From the NCBI RefSeq assembly GCF_000024185.1, contig NC_013790.1:1821501-1885500 (forward strand): a stretch of 64,000 nucleotides of DNA, given 5' to 3'. This document shows positions 8,673 through 18,340 of this stretch, piece after piece (the first letter of the stretch is position 1; each line of letters starts with the position of its first letter). Below the pieces are notes generated by a model. It saw only the letters and a list, made by a program, of their open reading frames with translations. It was not told where the DNA came from and did no database searches. Origin of the DNA: Methanobrevibacter ruminantium M1 (GTDB lineage: Archaea > Methanobacteriota > Methanobacteria > Methanobacteriales > Methanobacteriaceae). Made by a program: the position numbers and the translations under genes.

Positions 8673-10514
8673 CTATGCCACTTTTATAGAAGTGGTCTTT
8701 GATACCAGATATCTTTTATCCTCTGATGTTATTTGAATCTTATGACTTCCTTTTGAAAGGATTTTGGTATTTATCTTAACCATTCCATTCTTATCTGTCT
8801 TTAAAGTGTAGGTCTTGTATTTTTTGCCTGTGTAAACCTTTACCTTAAGTTTTAAGCCTGAAATGGCTGTTTTTTTAATCTGGTTTTTGATGGATATTTT
8901 AAGATTGTCTGATTTCTTATATTTGAAGCTTGTTTTTGAAAGCTTAATGTCTGTCTTTGCTTTGGAAATCTGGACAGTGAACTCTTTCTTGCTTAAGTCA
9001 TAACTCTTATCAACAGAAATGGTCACCTTATGTTTTCCAGCGTCATATATTACGCTTGGGAGTGTGAACTTATCAAAGGTGGCTATTCCTTTATTATTGG
9101 TTTTGACTGTATAAGTCTTGACTTTCTCGCCGTTATAGACATTCAAGTTTACTTTCATGCCACTTATAGGCTTTTTGGTCTTGGCATTGATAAGCTTAAG
9201 AGTGTATTTGGCGCCGGAGTAATATTGGGCCTTGAAATCCGGTGCTGAAACGCTTACAGTAGCTTTATTAATCTTTACAGTGGTATTTGAACTGATATTG
9301 TTTTTGCCATCATTGAATCCCACTATAAGATTGTAGCTTCCAACGCTTAAGTTTTTAGGCAAGTTAAACTCAAAATTTCCATTTTCATCAGAGAAAACAT
9401 TAAATGTATAGTTATATTTCTTTGAAAGGATGCTGAGTTCAAGACTTTCATTGACGAAGGACGCATTGCCATGATTCAAGTTAAATGAAATCTTTTTGCC
9501 TTCACCATAATATGAAGTGACATTTTTAACATCCAAATTAGGCAAAACATTTAAGGCCACATCAAGAAAATACACATTTCCTTCAATATTGCCATAATAA
9601 ACCCCATGAGGAGAAGTATCTAAAACCTTTCCTTCAGACTTTTGCTGATAGCCAACAATTCCCCAAGGAACAAAAAAATGATGATACTCATTAGACACCA
9701 TAAATGTATTAATTATTCTTCCGCCAGTTCCAAGCCAGGATACGGCTTTACCTTCCCCAATATCATTAGCATAATCAATCTTATTATTTAAAATTGCAGA
9801 GTCAATCAATGTCCCATTGTTTCCAAGCCATTTAATAGCAGGACCCCAACCATATTCAATATCATCAGTTGAATTAAGAGGAGGGACACTATAATCAAAG
9901 AACTCCTGAGTTAAAGCAGGGGCATTATCAAAGTTTTTACTATCATATGGCCTTAACTTATAAGAATCATAAGCTCTTTGATAGCCATGAATAAGTTCTA
10001 AATTTTTTAATACTACATTATCAGACAAAATGCAGAAAATTCTAGATGAATAGTTAGCGTCTAAAGTATGGCCATTTCCTTCAATGACTACACTCTTATT
10101 AACAATAATCGGTTTTCCTTCACCCAACATATTACAAATTAGATATATTGTATAATTATCTGAAGCATAATCAATTGCATCTTGCAAATCTTGAAAATTA
10201 CCTCCTAATACTGTAATAGAAGATTCGTTAGGACGTATGATAAGAAAACTCTCTGATTTACTATTATTGGAACTTATAACCTTTTCCTCATCGGATCCAT
10301 TATTTGAATTAGAGTTTTCATCAGACATTAATGGCTTTTGATAGCTTATCTCTTTTTCATCAGATAATGTGTCTGCCATGGCATTATCATCTATTAGATT
10401 GTTATCTCCTGTTGTATTTAAATCTTCTGTTGCAAATGAAGATCCTATGCTTAATACAAAAAGGAAGATTAATGATAAAATTAAAATATTTTTTAAGCTT
10501 AAATTTTTCTTCAT
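8673..10514 (-). CDS. Adhesin-like secreted protein, beta-helix plus Ig-like repeats
   Basis: A 613-residue protein with a signal peptide (about 1-28) and an acidic Asn/Ser-rich linker. A region of beta-helix character (about 100-300; DLQDAIDYASDN, VVIEGNGHTLDANYS, VVLKNLELIHGY) follows, then about three Ig-like repeats with the pattern G-x-K-x-K-x-Y-x-V-K-T-x-x-x-G. No membrane anchor is seen at the C-terminus, so it may bind the pseudomurein wall non-covalently. It starts immediately after the stop of the cysteine protease gene, whose last codons contain its GGAGGT ribosome site; the two genes are therefore translationally coupled. Confidence 0.82.
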   Translation of the reverse strand: MKKNLSLKNILILSLIFLFVLSIGSSFATEDLNTTGDNNLIDDNAMADTLSDEKEISYQKPLMSDENSNSNNGSDEEKVISSNNSKSESFLIIRPNESSITVLGGNFQDLQDAIDYASDNYTIYLICNMLGEGKPIIVNKSVVIEGNGHTLDANYSSRIFCILSDNVVLKNLELIHGYQRAYDSYKLRPYDSKNFDNAPALTQEFFDYSVPPLNSTDDIEYGWGPAIKWLGNNGTLIDSAILNNKIDYANDIGEGKAVSWLGTGGRIINTFMVSNEYHHFFVPWGIVGYQQKSEGKVLDTSPHGVYYGNIEGNVYFLDVALNVLPNLDVKNVTSYYGEGKKISFNLNHGNASFVNESLELSILSKKYNYTFNVFSDENGNFEFNLPKNLSVGSYNLIVGFNDGKNNISSNTTVKINKATVSVSAPDFKAQYYSGAKYTLKLINAKTKKPISGMKVNLNVYNGEKVKTYTVKTNNKGIATFDKFTLPSVIYDAGKHKVTISVDKSYDLSKKEFTVQISKAKTDIKLSKTSFKYKKSDNLKISIKNQIKKTAISGLKLKVKVYTGKKYKTYTLKTDKNGMVKINTKILSKGSHKIQITSEDKRYLVSKTTSIKVA

Positions 10515-13472
10515 TTAAATACCTCCTATCTTTATTTGATTTAAATCATGAATATTTAGCTTATTTTCACAAATGTATAAATCTTCATTTTCGGTTAATG
10601 AATCTTTCATATAATAATGTTCGAGATTATAAAGATTATCGTTATAATAATCTGTTTTATCAAAATCAATATATTCTAAAAGATTTAAATCAAAGCATAT
10701 ATCGTTTTGATCATTATTCAATAGTTCTAAAAGATTTAAATCAGAGTATATATAGTTTTGATCATTATCCAATAGTTCAAAATTGATATCATTTGAATGA
10801 TTATTATAATAACCTTTATCTTCATTAATTATATTATAATATTGAGTGTCATTATACATATACATTATGTCATTATTCACTACATCCGAACTTTCAAAAG
10901 TTTCATTATTAATTATAATGTTCTCATCAATGTTCTTTCCATCATAATCATCTATGCCCATTTCATAAGATTGTCCTGATTTGGCACTGAGAACTGTTAG
11001 ATTGAAAGTTTTGTTGCATGCATAGTAACCTGCTGTTCCGAAGAATTTTAGAGTGAATGTGTATTTTCTTGGATTTAATCTTATTAAAAGCTTTGCTTTT
11101 CCAGCGCTATCTGTAGTTCTGTTGTAAGTGACACTGAGGAGACAGAATGCAACTTTTTGTCCGGATAATGCTTTTCCATTGCTATCTTTTAATATTAAAC
11201 CTAAATATTCTCCTTGATGAACCGTACTGACATTTTGATTAATGTTTGTATGCATCTTATTTACTTTTACATTGACAAGACGATTGGATTTATGGTAAAT
11301 GCTATCCCCTAGGAAACTTATTAAAAATTTATATGATCCCGGATTTAAATGTATTGGCAAGCTTACTTTACCATTACTATCTGTAGTTCTGTTATATGTC
11401 ACATTTAATAGTTTAAAGTATATTAGTTTATTTGCTATAGGATTTCCTGATCCGTCAACAAGGGTTGCATTTAAACTGCTGGTATTAAAATAAGTAACCA
11501 GATTGTTACTACGAACATGAGTTTCAAGCAATCCTTCAATACATTCAGTATAAACATGCAAACAGATATTGGCATTATCCACTTCAGTCTTTAAATCCAC
11601 CCATTGATCTACACCATTTTTTCTTAACCATAAAAATGATTGATTGTATCCGGAAACAACATTGGAATAATTTTCAATTCTTTCCTCAAGAGGAATATAA
11701 GTATGTGAAGACCCGATATGTTGTAAAGTAATTTCAACCCTAAATGTTTGACCTACATTAACATATGCTGCTTGATTAAATAGAATAGTATGAAAACCTG
11801 CACTAGATAAATAACTTGTAGTGTTTCCAATAGAAATTCCATTAACAATCAAATTAGCTGTACAAATAGATGGACTTACAACATATAGACCAAAAGATTT
11901 TAATGTTCCGCTTTTTAATGCAGCCCATTGGTTAGCAAATTTCGCACTAGTGCTGTTAACAGGAAAAACATTTGTAAAGCCTAAAGGATTGTAGTTATAA
12001 TTATAATCATAATTTGTCACATTTTCAACATTTGTAAAAGCAAAGCCGGCATATGTATTATCAAAACCTAACATTTGATCATAATAGGAAACATAATAAT
12101 AACCATTATTCCCCGCATTTGTGCCCCAACTATTTTTAATTATAAATGCTCCATTACCCATACCTTCAGATTGTATTAAAAAATTATTTTTAGGATAATT
12201 ATCATCCCAACCAACAATAGTTACAGCATGCATATAATTTGAATTAAAATTATAACCACTTCCATTATAAAAATAATATGCATCATTCTTTTCAAAAAAA
12301 GAATCCCAATACATACTAATATAAACTGCCCCATTTTCTAGGACTGATTCTTTTATATAATCATTATCCAAATAATTTTGACGATTAGGAATGAATTTTA
12401 CTCCTTGAACATGCTTTAATGGATAAACATCCTCACTAATGTTAGTATAGTTAGAATTATATGGATCATCTGATTCATTTATAGGGCCACTCCAACGAAT
12501 AAGATATGCTAAAGACATTAACATATTCCCCCCACTATTTACTAACTTATCTGTACCGTTTCGTCCAAGGGAACTCATCACATTCTTCAAATTATTTTCA
12601 GAGAAATCCCATTGAGGGGAAAGGGTATATGATGTATTTTCAGTTTTTAAGAGATGTGACTCTAAAGCAGCCATTGTGGCAAAAGCCCAACAATTAGCAG
12701 TATTTCCCTGATCTTTCACTGGAGTTACAAATCCATAATCCCTTAAATCATAAGAACTTGGTAGATTGCCACTTTTAGGAGATCCTCCCTTTTCAGGATT
12801 GACTACTGAGGAGATATCAACTTTATCTTCTATTGAACCTGACACGAAAACTTTTTTATAGTTAGCGTTCCACATCAGCCATCCTAAGAATTCTTCATCC
12901 AGATAATAGTTATATTCATGGTAATATATTATATCATCGTAAAAACTCTCATTTACAAAATAGCCTGATTTTTCAGCGGTTGAAGCAAAATAATAATCAT
13001 CTTTTAAAATAGTGTAATTTACACCATCCCATAACCGAAGAGTATAGTTCTTAGTTGCATAAAGAAAATAACCGTCTTCACTTAAGGAATTTTCTCTAAA
13101 TTCAAATGATTTATTGTTAATCAAGAAATTAATGAATTCCCCATACTTTTGGGAATTAGAATTCATTATATCCTCATAATACTCATTATAATTTGATTCC
13201 TTAAATTCATTTTCAGGTAAATTACTTTTAAGAACATCATTATTATCTGACAATCCATTCTCCTTGATTTCATTTTCAAGCATATCGGATTCAATATCAT
13301 CATAATCTATATCCGAAATGCCCATTTCAGAATCAGAAAGTTCTAAATATTCATCAGAAACTATTTCATCATCAATATAAGAGACATCAGCATCATTTGC
13401 TGCACTAACAACACTCATACTGATTAAAAATAGTGTAACTAATAAAATAATAAAATAAATATTCCTTTTCAT
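10515..13472 (-). CDS. Secreted papain-like (C1) cysteine protease, adhesin-like
   Basis: 985 residues: signal peptide (1-24), acidic pro-region, and a C1 peptidase domain starting near LPSSYDLRDYG. The catalytic Cys is C261 (QGNTANCWAFAT), His is H415 (YMHAVTIVGWDD) and Asn is N447 (IIKNSWGTN); the oxyanion Gln precedes the Cys. A lectin-like beta domain follows (about 490-650), then two Ig-like repeats (NRTTDSNGKVSLPI, NRTTDSAGKAKLLI). The last about 150 residues are Asn/Asp/Tyr/Leu-rich and contain a 17-residue duplicated unit. The triad is intact, so peptidase activity is expected outside the cell. The gene is coupled to the following adhesin gene. Confidence 0.9.
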   Translation of the reverse strand: MKRNIYFIILLVTLFLISMSVVSAANDADVSYIDDEIVSDEYLELSDSEMGISDIDYDDIESDMLENEIKENGLSDNNDVLKSNLPENEFKESNYNEYYEDIMNSNSQKYGEFINFLINNKSFEFRENSLSEDGYFLYATKNYTLRLWDGVNYTILKDDYYFASTAEKSGYFVNESFYDDIIYYHEYNYYLDEEFLGWLMWNANYKKVFVSGSIEDKVDISSVVNPEKGGSPKSGNLPSSYDLRDYGFVTPVKDQGNTANCWAFATMAALESHLLKTENTSYTLSPQWDFSENNLKNVMSSLGRNGTDKLVNSGGNMLMSLAYLIRWSGPINESDDPYNSNYTNISEDVYPLKHVQGVKFIPNRQNYLDNDYIKESVLENGAVYISMYWDSFFEKNDAYYFYNGSGYNFNSNYMHAVTIVGWDDNYPKNNFLIQSEGMGNGAFIIKNSWGTNAGNNGYYYVSYYDQMLGFDNTYAGFAFTNVENVTNYDYNYNYNPLGFTNVFPVNSTSAKFANQWAALKSGTLKSFGLYVVSPSICTANLIVNGISIGNTTSYLSSAGFHTILFNQAAYVNVGQTFRVEITLQHIGSSHTYIPLEERIENYSNVVSGYNQSFLWLRKNGVDQWVDLKTEVDNANICLHVYTECIEGLLETHVRSNNLVTYFNTSSLNATLVDGSGNPIANKLIYFKLLNVTYNRTTDSNGKVSLPIHLNPGSYKFLISFLGDSIYHKSNRLVNVKVNKMHTNINQNVSTVHQGEYLGLILKDSNGKALSGQKVAFCLLSVTYNRTTDSAGKAKLLIRLNPRKYTFTLKFFGTAGYYACNKTFNLTVLSAKSGQSYEMGIDDYDGKNIDENIIINNETFESSDVVNNDIMYMYNDTQYYNIINEDKGYYNNHSNDINFELLDNDQNYIYSDLNLLELLNNDQNDICFDLNLLEYIDFDKTDYYNDNLYNLEHYYMKDSLTENEDLYICENKLNIHDLNQIKIGGI
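10674..10775 (-). repeat. 51-bp tandem duplication inside the protease gene tail
   Basis: Two copies (10674-10724 and 10725-10775) differ at a few positions and keep frame. They encode a repeated unit around LNLLELLNNDQN in the low-complexity C-terminal tail. Confidence 0.75.
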
Positions 13473-13999
13473 AATTTCACCAAAAAGTAAAAATATTTAA
13501 TAAAATTTTATTCCTATAAAAAATAGGACACATTATAATATATGATAATGCATATATAAATTTTTCTAAATATTTATAGTTTAATTATGTCTCTTAAAAA
13601 AAAATTTTAAGATAGGAAAAAATATGTTGGTGGATAAAAATCGTTAGTATAGTTTATTATTTTTTACCAAACATTCTTTTATCTTTAAGAGAAATATTCA
13701 TTTATTTTTTTCTTTTAAAACTATAATGCATCCATAAAAACATAGTTTACAAAAATGTTTCACCATTAAATAATTAATAAGAAGTCTTAACTTTTAATCA
13801 TAAAATTAAAAAAAAATTAAAATAAATGATTTATATAAAAAAATAATCCAAATACTAAATTATAAAAAAGCTTAAAAAAGAAAAAAATAAAAATAAAGAC
13901 ACATATGAAAAAATAGAATCTTAAAACAAAAAAAGAAAAAATAAGTATTTTCAAAAAGAAAGGAAAAATAAATTTAAAATAAAAAATAAAAGAGACTAC
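13473..13999. other. Intergenic region with protease promoter
   Basis: 527 bp, very AT-rich. On the minus strand a TATA-like TTTATATATG lies near 13553-13562. A CCTAT-A5-ATAGG inverted repeat (13511-13525) sits between it and the protease start, in the likely 5' leader. The left part is simple A-rich DNA downstream of the protease promoter region and of the convergent-side epimerase upstream DNA. No gene seen. Confidence 0.4.
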
Positions 14000-14995
14000 T
14001 TAAAATTCAGCATCTCTTTCAATGTCTTCCCAGTTGTCTGTAAACCAACCGTAAACTCTTTCTAAACCATCATCAAAGGATACGGTAGGCTTATAACCAA
14101 GAATGTCCTTTGCCTTATCAATTGAAGATAAAAGCTTGGTCTTAGCATCCCAGTTACGTCTTGCAACATAGGCGATGCCCTCTTCATTTCCAGTGAGTTG
14201 GTTGACCTTGTTTGCCATGTCAATTACTCTGTGATCCTTACCTGAACCTAGGTTTATCGCTTCACCTATCGCTTCCTCTTCAACTCCCATTGACAAAAGG
14301 CCGTTGACGATATCTCCAACAAAGGTCCAGTCCCTTGTTTCGGTTCCGTCTCCTGTAATAGGCAATGCCTGTTTGGTCATGGACCAATAGAAGAAATTAG
14401 GAATTACATTTCTGTATTTTCCTGGAACTTCCCCTGGGCCGAATACATTAAAGAACCTTGCATTTACAATAGGCATGTCATATAGGTTATGGAAATAATT
14501 GGTATATAATTCACCAAGAAGCTTAGTAACCTGATATGGGGTGTGCAAGGAAATGGATATGTCATGCTCTTCAAAAGGCATCTTAGAGTCAAGCCCATAT
14601 ACTCCACAGCCAGAGGATGAGTATACAAATCTTTCAACACCAGTGAGCTGTGCATATTGAAGCACCTTTAGAATGCCTATGCCGTTAACCATCAAGTCGG
14701 TTTCCGGATTGTCCACACTGTTTTGATTAGCGAAGTGAGCTGCCAAATGGAATACATAGTCCGGCTTCATCTTAAATACGCGCTTTAACTCCTCATCATC
14801 AAGGATGTCCCCTTGAATAAGCTCAACGTTTTCGTTGGTTGGCACATTCCATTCATATGCAGAGGACATATTATCTAAAATGATCACTTTCTCTGCACCA
14901 AGCTCTGCTAATTTTCTAGTTAAGTTGCTGCCTACACAGCCTGCTCCACCAGTTACTAAAATAGTTTTATCTTGATATTCGTTATATTTGGACAT
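14000..14995 (-). CDS. NAD-dependent sugar-nucleotide epimerase/dehydratase
   Basis: An extended SDR enzyme of 331 residues. It has VTGGAGCVGSNL (NAD binding), the YQVTK catalytic Tyr/Lys pair, RFFNVFGPGE and TETRDWTFVGDI, the layout of UDP-glucose 4-epimerase-like enzymes. The exact sugar is not determinable. An in-frame GTG at 15004 is part of the GTGAT ribosome site, so the ATG at 14993-14995 is the start. It probably supplies an activated sugar for surface glycans, fitting the adjacent polysaccharide-type methyltransferase. Confidence 0.88.
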   Translation of the reverse strand: MSKYNEYQDKTILVTGGAGCVGSNLTRKLAELGAEKVIILDNMSSAYEWNVPTNENVELIQGDILDDEELKRVFKMKPDYVFHLAAHFANQNSVDNPETDLMVNGIGILKVLQYAQLTGVERFVYSSSGCGVYGLDSKMPFEEHDISISLHTPYQVTKLLGELYTNYFHNLYDMPIVNARFFNVFGPGEVPGKYRNVIPNFFYWSMTKQALPITGDGTETRDWTFVGDIVNGLLSMGVEEEAIGEAINLGSGKDHRVIDMANKVNQLTGNEEGIAYVARRNWDAKTKLLSSIDKAKDILGYKPTVSFDDGLERVYGWFTDNWEDIERDAEF

Positions 14996-15370
14996 AAAAA
15001 TCACTTAAAATTCCAGTTAATTGATAAATAATTATAATAGTTTATATGTTATTAAATATGTTTTTATGATTAATAAAAGTATTTAAAAACCATTGAAAAA
15101 AAAATTTAAAAAATCAACACCGCAAAATAATAAAACAAATCATAAAACAAATCATAAAACAAATCATAAAACAAATCATAAACATCATATTAAAAAATTA
15201 TATAACAATGCAAATAAATATTATAATATAATTAAAGTATAATTAAAGTTTAAATAAAACTAAAAAATAATCTTAAAAAAATAGCTTAAAAAAATAAAAA
15301 ATAAACTTAAGATAAGCTTAAATATACTCATAAGATAAACTTAAGATTTTACTTGGCAAATGGTGTTATA
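14996..15370. other. Divergent intergenic region
   Basis: AT-rich DNA that must carry promoters in both directions. The 12-bp tandem array at 15132-15179 is its only clear structure. Confidence 0.5.
15132..15179. repeat. Four perfect 12-bp tandem repeats
   Basis: AAAACAAATCAT is repeated four times without a mismatch in the divergent gap between the epimerase and methyltransferase genes. Confidence 0.9.
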
Positions 15371-16144
15371 ATGGAGATAGAACATACACACGAACTTATC
15401 AAAGATGTTTTTGGAATGAATATGAAAGAGGCAAGGCTTTTAGACGATCTCTTAAAGACTAACGACCTATCCGAGATATTGGAATTAGGCTTTGCACATG
15501 GAGTGTCCTCCTGTTACTTTGCATCCACACTTAAGGATATGGGAAAAGGTCACTTGACAACCATAGACAATACTACAGCTAAAACCCGTAATCCTAACAT
15601 AGAGGAATTATTAAAAAAGACAGGGCTTGAAGAATATGTGACCTATTATTTTGAAGCGGTTTCATACAATTGGAGATTGATGAAGCTGATTGAGGAAAAT
15701 AACGGACCTATATTTGACTTTTGCTATATTGACGGCGCCCACGATTGGAACAATGACGGATTTGCATTCCTTTTAGTGGATAAGCTATTAAAGCCTGGAG
15801 GAATTATAATATTTGATGATTATAACTGGAGCTTTTCACGAAGCCCCTCTATGAGCCAGTCTCCAAGAGTTCTTGCCATGTCAAAGGAAGAACAGGAAAC
15901 CCCTCAAATTAAAAAGGTATATGATATGCTAGTTAAGACCCATCCTAATTATCATAATTTCAAGATCTTAAATGACAATAGCTGGGCATTGGCTCAAAAG
16001 AAGGAAGAAGAGGACCTTTTTGAAAACCAAGTAAATAAGCTCGAATCTGAAAACAGGAAATTGAGAAAAAAGCAAAAGGAGATTATGTCTTCAAACAGTT
16101 GGAAGATGACAAAGCCATTAAGACAGCTTAGAAATAAAAAATAA
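15371..16144 (+). CDS. SAM-dependent methyltransferase with glycan-type C-terminus
   Basis: A class I methyltransferase of 257 residues resembling Methyltransf_24: ILELGFAHGVSS (SAM binding), FDFCYIDGAHDWNND, KPGGIIIFDDYNWSF. The C-terminal about 45 residues form a charged coiled coil ending in SNSWKMTKPLRQLR. This motif (SxSWRxTxPLR) is known from the ends of many bacterial glycosyltransferases and methyltransferases of surface polysaccharide assembly. I infer that it methylates a glycan or its lipid-linked precursor. A TTG at 15353 is in frame, but GGTG precedes the ATG at 15371. Confidence 0.82.
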   Translation: MEIEHTHELIKDVFGMNMKEARLLDDLLKTNDLSEILELGFAHGVSSCYFASTLKDMGKGHLTTIDNTTAKTRNPNIEELLKKTGLEEYVTYYFEAVSYNWRLMKLIEENNGPIFDFCYIDGAHDWNNDGFAFLLVDKLLKPGGIIIFDDYNWSFSRSPSMSQSPRVLAMSKEEQETPQIKKVYDMLVKTHPNYHNFKILNDNSWALAQKKEEEDLFENQVNKLESENRKLRKKQKEIMSSNSWKMTKPLRQLRNKK

Positions 16145-16359
16145 CTTTTCTAAACTGGTTAAAAAAAATATAATAAACACTTTATAAAAATAGGCATCTT
16201 CTTCTTTTTATAAAAAAAATTGAAAATAAAAAAAAGTATCTAAAACACAGTGCATTATAAAAAAAGTATAAAAATAAATTATATAATAAAAAAAACATTA
16301 ATAAAAGACTAAAAAAGAAAAAATAAGGAGAAATTAAAAGATCTAAAGAGATTTTAAAT

Positions 16360-16995
16360 CTAGCGTCTTGCACGGCCTACTTTACGTGCAATTACAATTT
16401 CTCCAACTGAAATAAGACCTGCAAAGAACTTTTCAAGTCCACCAGTTGCCCAAATCGCTTCACCGAAAGTGGCATTCTGAATATTCTTCTCATATTCTTC
16501 AGCAGTGATCTTTACCCCTGTGGTTCTTGTACTGATTTTAGCAGAAGCCTCCATCAATTCATCCCAAGTAACCCCTTTAAGCTCTTTTTCCATAGCTTCA
16601 TAAATCTTGCTAACCTTAATGTCATAAAGGGAAGACATTGAATCAACCACATCTACAGATCTGCATACTCCAATGACCTTATTTTCATCATCAATGATAG
16701 GAACGCTGATTAGCTTATGCTTTGAGATTTCAATAACCGCATTCTTTGCAGCCTCATCTTCCTTAATGGCCAATATGTTCTCAACAGGATCCATTACCTC
16801 TGAAATCAGTTTCTTGCCTTCGCGCAAGCCTTTTGTAATGTTGAATGAAGTAATCCATCCTTCCAATTTCATGTCCTTATCTAAAACAGGGGCAGTGAAT
16901 CTTTTAGATTCTTCCATTTTTATAGAAACAGCTTCTATTGTATCGTCTTTTGATACATAAACAAATTTCTTATCCATCATCTCTTTAGCTTTCAT
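16360..16995 (-). CDS. CBS-domain protein downstream of the eha cluster
   Basis: Two CBS domains (about residues 1-60 and 65-125; VSKDDTIEAVSIKMEES and IKEDEAAKNAVIEISKHKLISVP) precede an 85-residue C-terminal region without a recognised domain. CBS pairs usually bind adenine nucleotides and act as energy sensors. Lying in the same direction after the polyferredoxin gene, it may report nucleotide state to the hydrogenase-associated module. This link is inference from position only. Confidence 0.75.
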   Translation of the reverse strand: MKAKEMMDKKFVYVSKDDTIEAVSIKMEESKRFTAPVLDKDMKLEGWITSFNITKGLREGKKLISEVMDPVENILAIKEDEAAKNAVIEISKHKLISVPIIDDENKVIGVCRSVDVVDSMSSLYDIKVSKIYEAMEKELKGVTWDELMEASAKISTRTTGVKITAEEYEKNIQNATFGEAIWATGGLEKFFAGLISVGEIVIARKVGRARR

Positions 16996-17020
16996 TTAAA
17001 ACACTTCTCCATTATAAGAT

Positions 17021-17120
17021 TTAAAAATCTGTAAATATTATTTTTTTAAAAATCTGTAAATATTATTTTTTTAAAAATCTGTAAATATTATTTTTTTAAA
17101 AATCTGTAAATATTATTTTT
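17021..17120. repeat. Four perfect 25-bp tandem repeats
   Basis: Copies begin at 17021, 17046, 17071 and 17096. The unit contains AAAAATCTGTAAATATTA followed by a T run. On the minus strand it is A-rich and lies between the polyferredoxin stop and the CBS gene start. Confidence 0.9.
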
Positions 17121-17206
17121 TTAAATATAAGGTTTTAGACTTTAGTAAATTTACAAATTGAATAAATTACAATTGAATAAAATCAATAATTAAACAAATT
17201 ACAAGC

Positions 17207-18034
17207 CTAATTATCTGAAACCAAATTCAAAGCACCTACAGGACACCTTGAACTGCATTCCTTACATCTTATGCATTTGTCATTATTAAGAACTATCTCA
17301 CCATCAACCACCTTTATGGCGCCGACGGGACAGTTATCCTCACATAGCTCACAGGCCACACAGATGTCCTGATTTACATCAAGGTGGCTGTAAATAACCA
17401 CAGGACCTAAATCTCTCTTAAGAGTGATTGCTCCCTGAATGCATAAGTTTGCACAAGATCCGCAACCGCAGCAGCGGTCCTTATCAATATATGAATACAT
17501 ATGACCATGTTCAGAGTCAATGGCTCCAACTTCAGGGCATTCCTCTCCATGGGCTTCAATAAACTCCTTGCTTCTAAGGGATATTGCATTAGTAGGACAA
17601 TACTTCAGGCAAGAGCCACAGCCAATGCAGACTTCACGATTTATGGAAATGTCTTCCATTTTAAGATTTCTATGGGGAACCTTAAGCTCTTTTAAGGTGT
17701 ATTCTACAGAATCATCCTCTTTAATTACAGTTTCCCCATCCCATACATAAATGCATGAAACAGGACAAGTCTGAGCGCAGATTTCACATTGCACACAGCC
17801 TTCGCCAATCTTAGCCCTTTTAAGCCAAGTGGAAGAACTGATTACATTAATGGGACATTCCTCTACACAAAGATTGCATCTGACACAGCGAGGTGAAATG
17901 GTAATGAGCTTGTCATTATCTTCATAGCTATGAATATCCACATTAAAATCTTCAATATCTTCATCTAAATCTACAGATTTAAGAGTTATTTCCCTCTCTA
18001 AGGTTTCAATCTGCTTTTTTAGTTTAATTTCCAT
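17207..18034 (-). CDS. Polyferredoxin with six [4Fe-4S] motifs
   Basis: 275 residues with six CxxCxxCxxxC motifs (CVRCNLCVEECP, CVQCEICAQTCP, CIGCGSCLKYCP, CCGCGSCANLC, CVACELCEDNCP, CIRCKECSSRCP), i.e. up to six [4Fe-4S] clusters for electron transfer. It follows the eha genes and the kinase in the same direction but across a 306-bp gap, so it may have its own promoter. It probably shuttles electrons between Eha and a ferredoxin-dependent partner; the partner is not shown by the sequence. Confidence 0.88.
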   Translation of the reverse strand: MEIKLKKQIETLEREITLKSVDLDEDIEDFNVDIHSYEDNDKLITISPRCVRCNLCVEECPINVISSSTWLKRAKIGEGCVQCEICAQTCPVSCIYVWDGETVIKEDDSVEYTLKELKVPHRNLKMEDISINREVCIGCGSCLKYCPTNAISLRSKEFIEAHGEECPEVGAIDSEHGHMYSYIDKDRCCGCGSCANLCIQGAITLKRDLGPVVIYSHLDVNQDICVACELCEDNCPVGAIKVVDGEIVLNNDKCIRCKECSSRCPVGALNLVSDN

Positions 18035-18340
18035 TTTAATTCCCCATTATAGAGTAAATTTTAATCTAATAATCACGGTCAAATAAATCTTATTAATACT
18101 TCATTAATTAGATTTAAACTATCAAAATTTTAATAACTTTTAATCTAGCATAAAAACATTATAATTATATATTTTTATAAATTAATTTAAATAATTTATT
18201 ATAATTTTTCTCTATTATACAATCAGTCAATTATTTTATAAACTATTGTACAAAAACTTAAATTTCATATAGAAAACATTATAAATTTTTACTATTTTTT
18301 CACAAAAGAATTATTTTCACAAAAGAATTAATCTCACTAA
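18035..18340. other. Intergenic region before the polyferredoxin gene
   Basis: AT-rich, with TATA-like TTATATATTT/ATAAATTA runs around 18150-18190. A TTGTACAA palindrome near 18247 resembles the centre of the palindrome at 53587-53600. It probably holds a separate promoter for the polyferredoxin and CBS genes. Confidence 0.4.

Noticed and set aside
10331-10786. 151-residue plus-strand ORF
   Set aside because: It is antisense to the protease tail and the next signal peptide. Its composition mirrors the repeats of the real gene.
15132-15179. Tandem repeats as a CRISPR array
   Set aside because: Units are contiguous without spacers. The same holds for the arrays at 17021, 48456 and 55456.
16182-16373. 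Minus-strand Phe/Leu-rich ORF beyond the CBS gene end
   Set aside because: It arises from A/T homopolymers between convergent genes and has no ribosome site.
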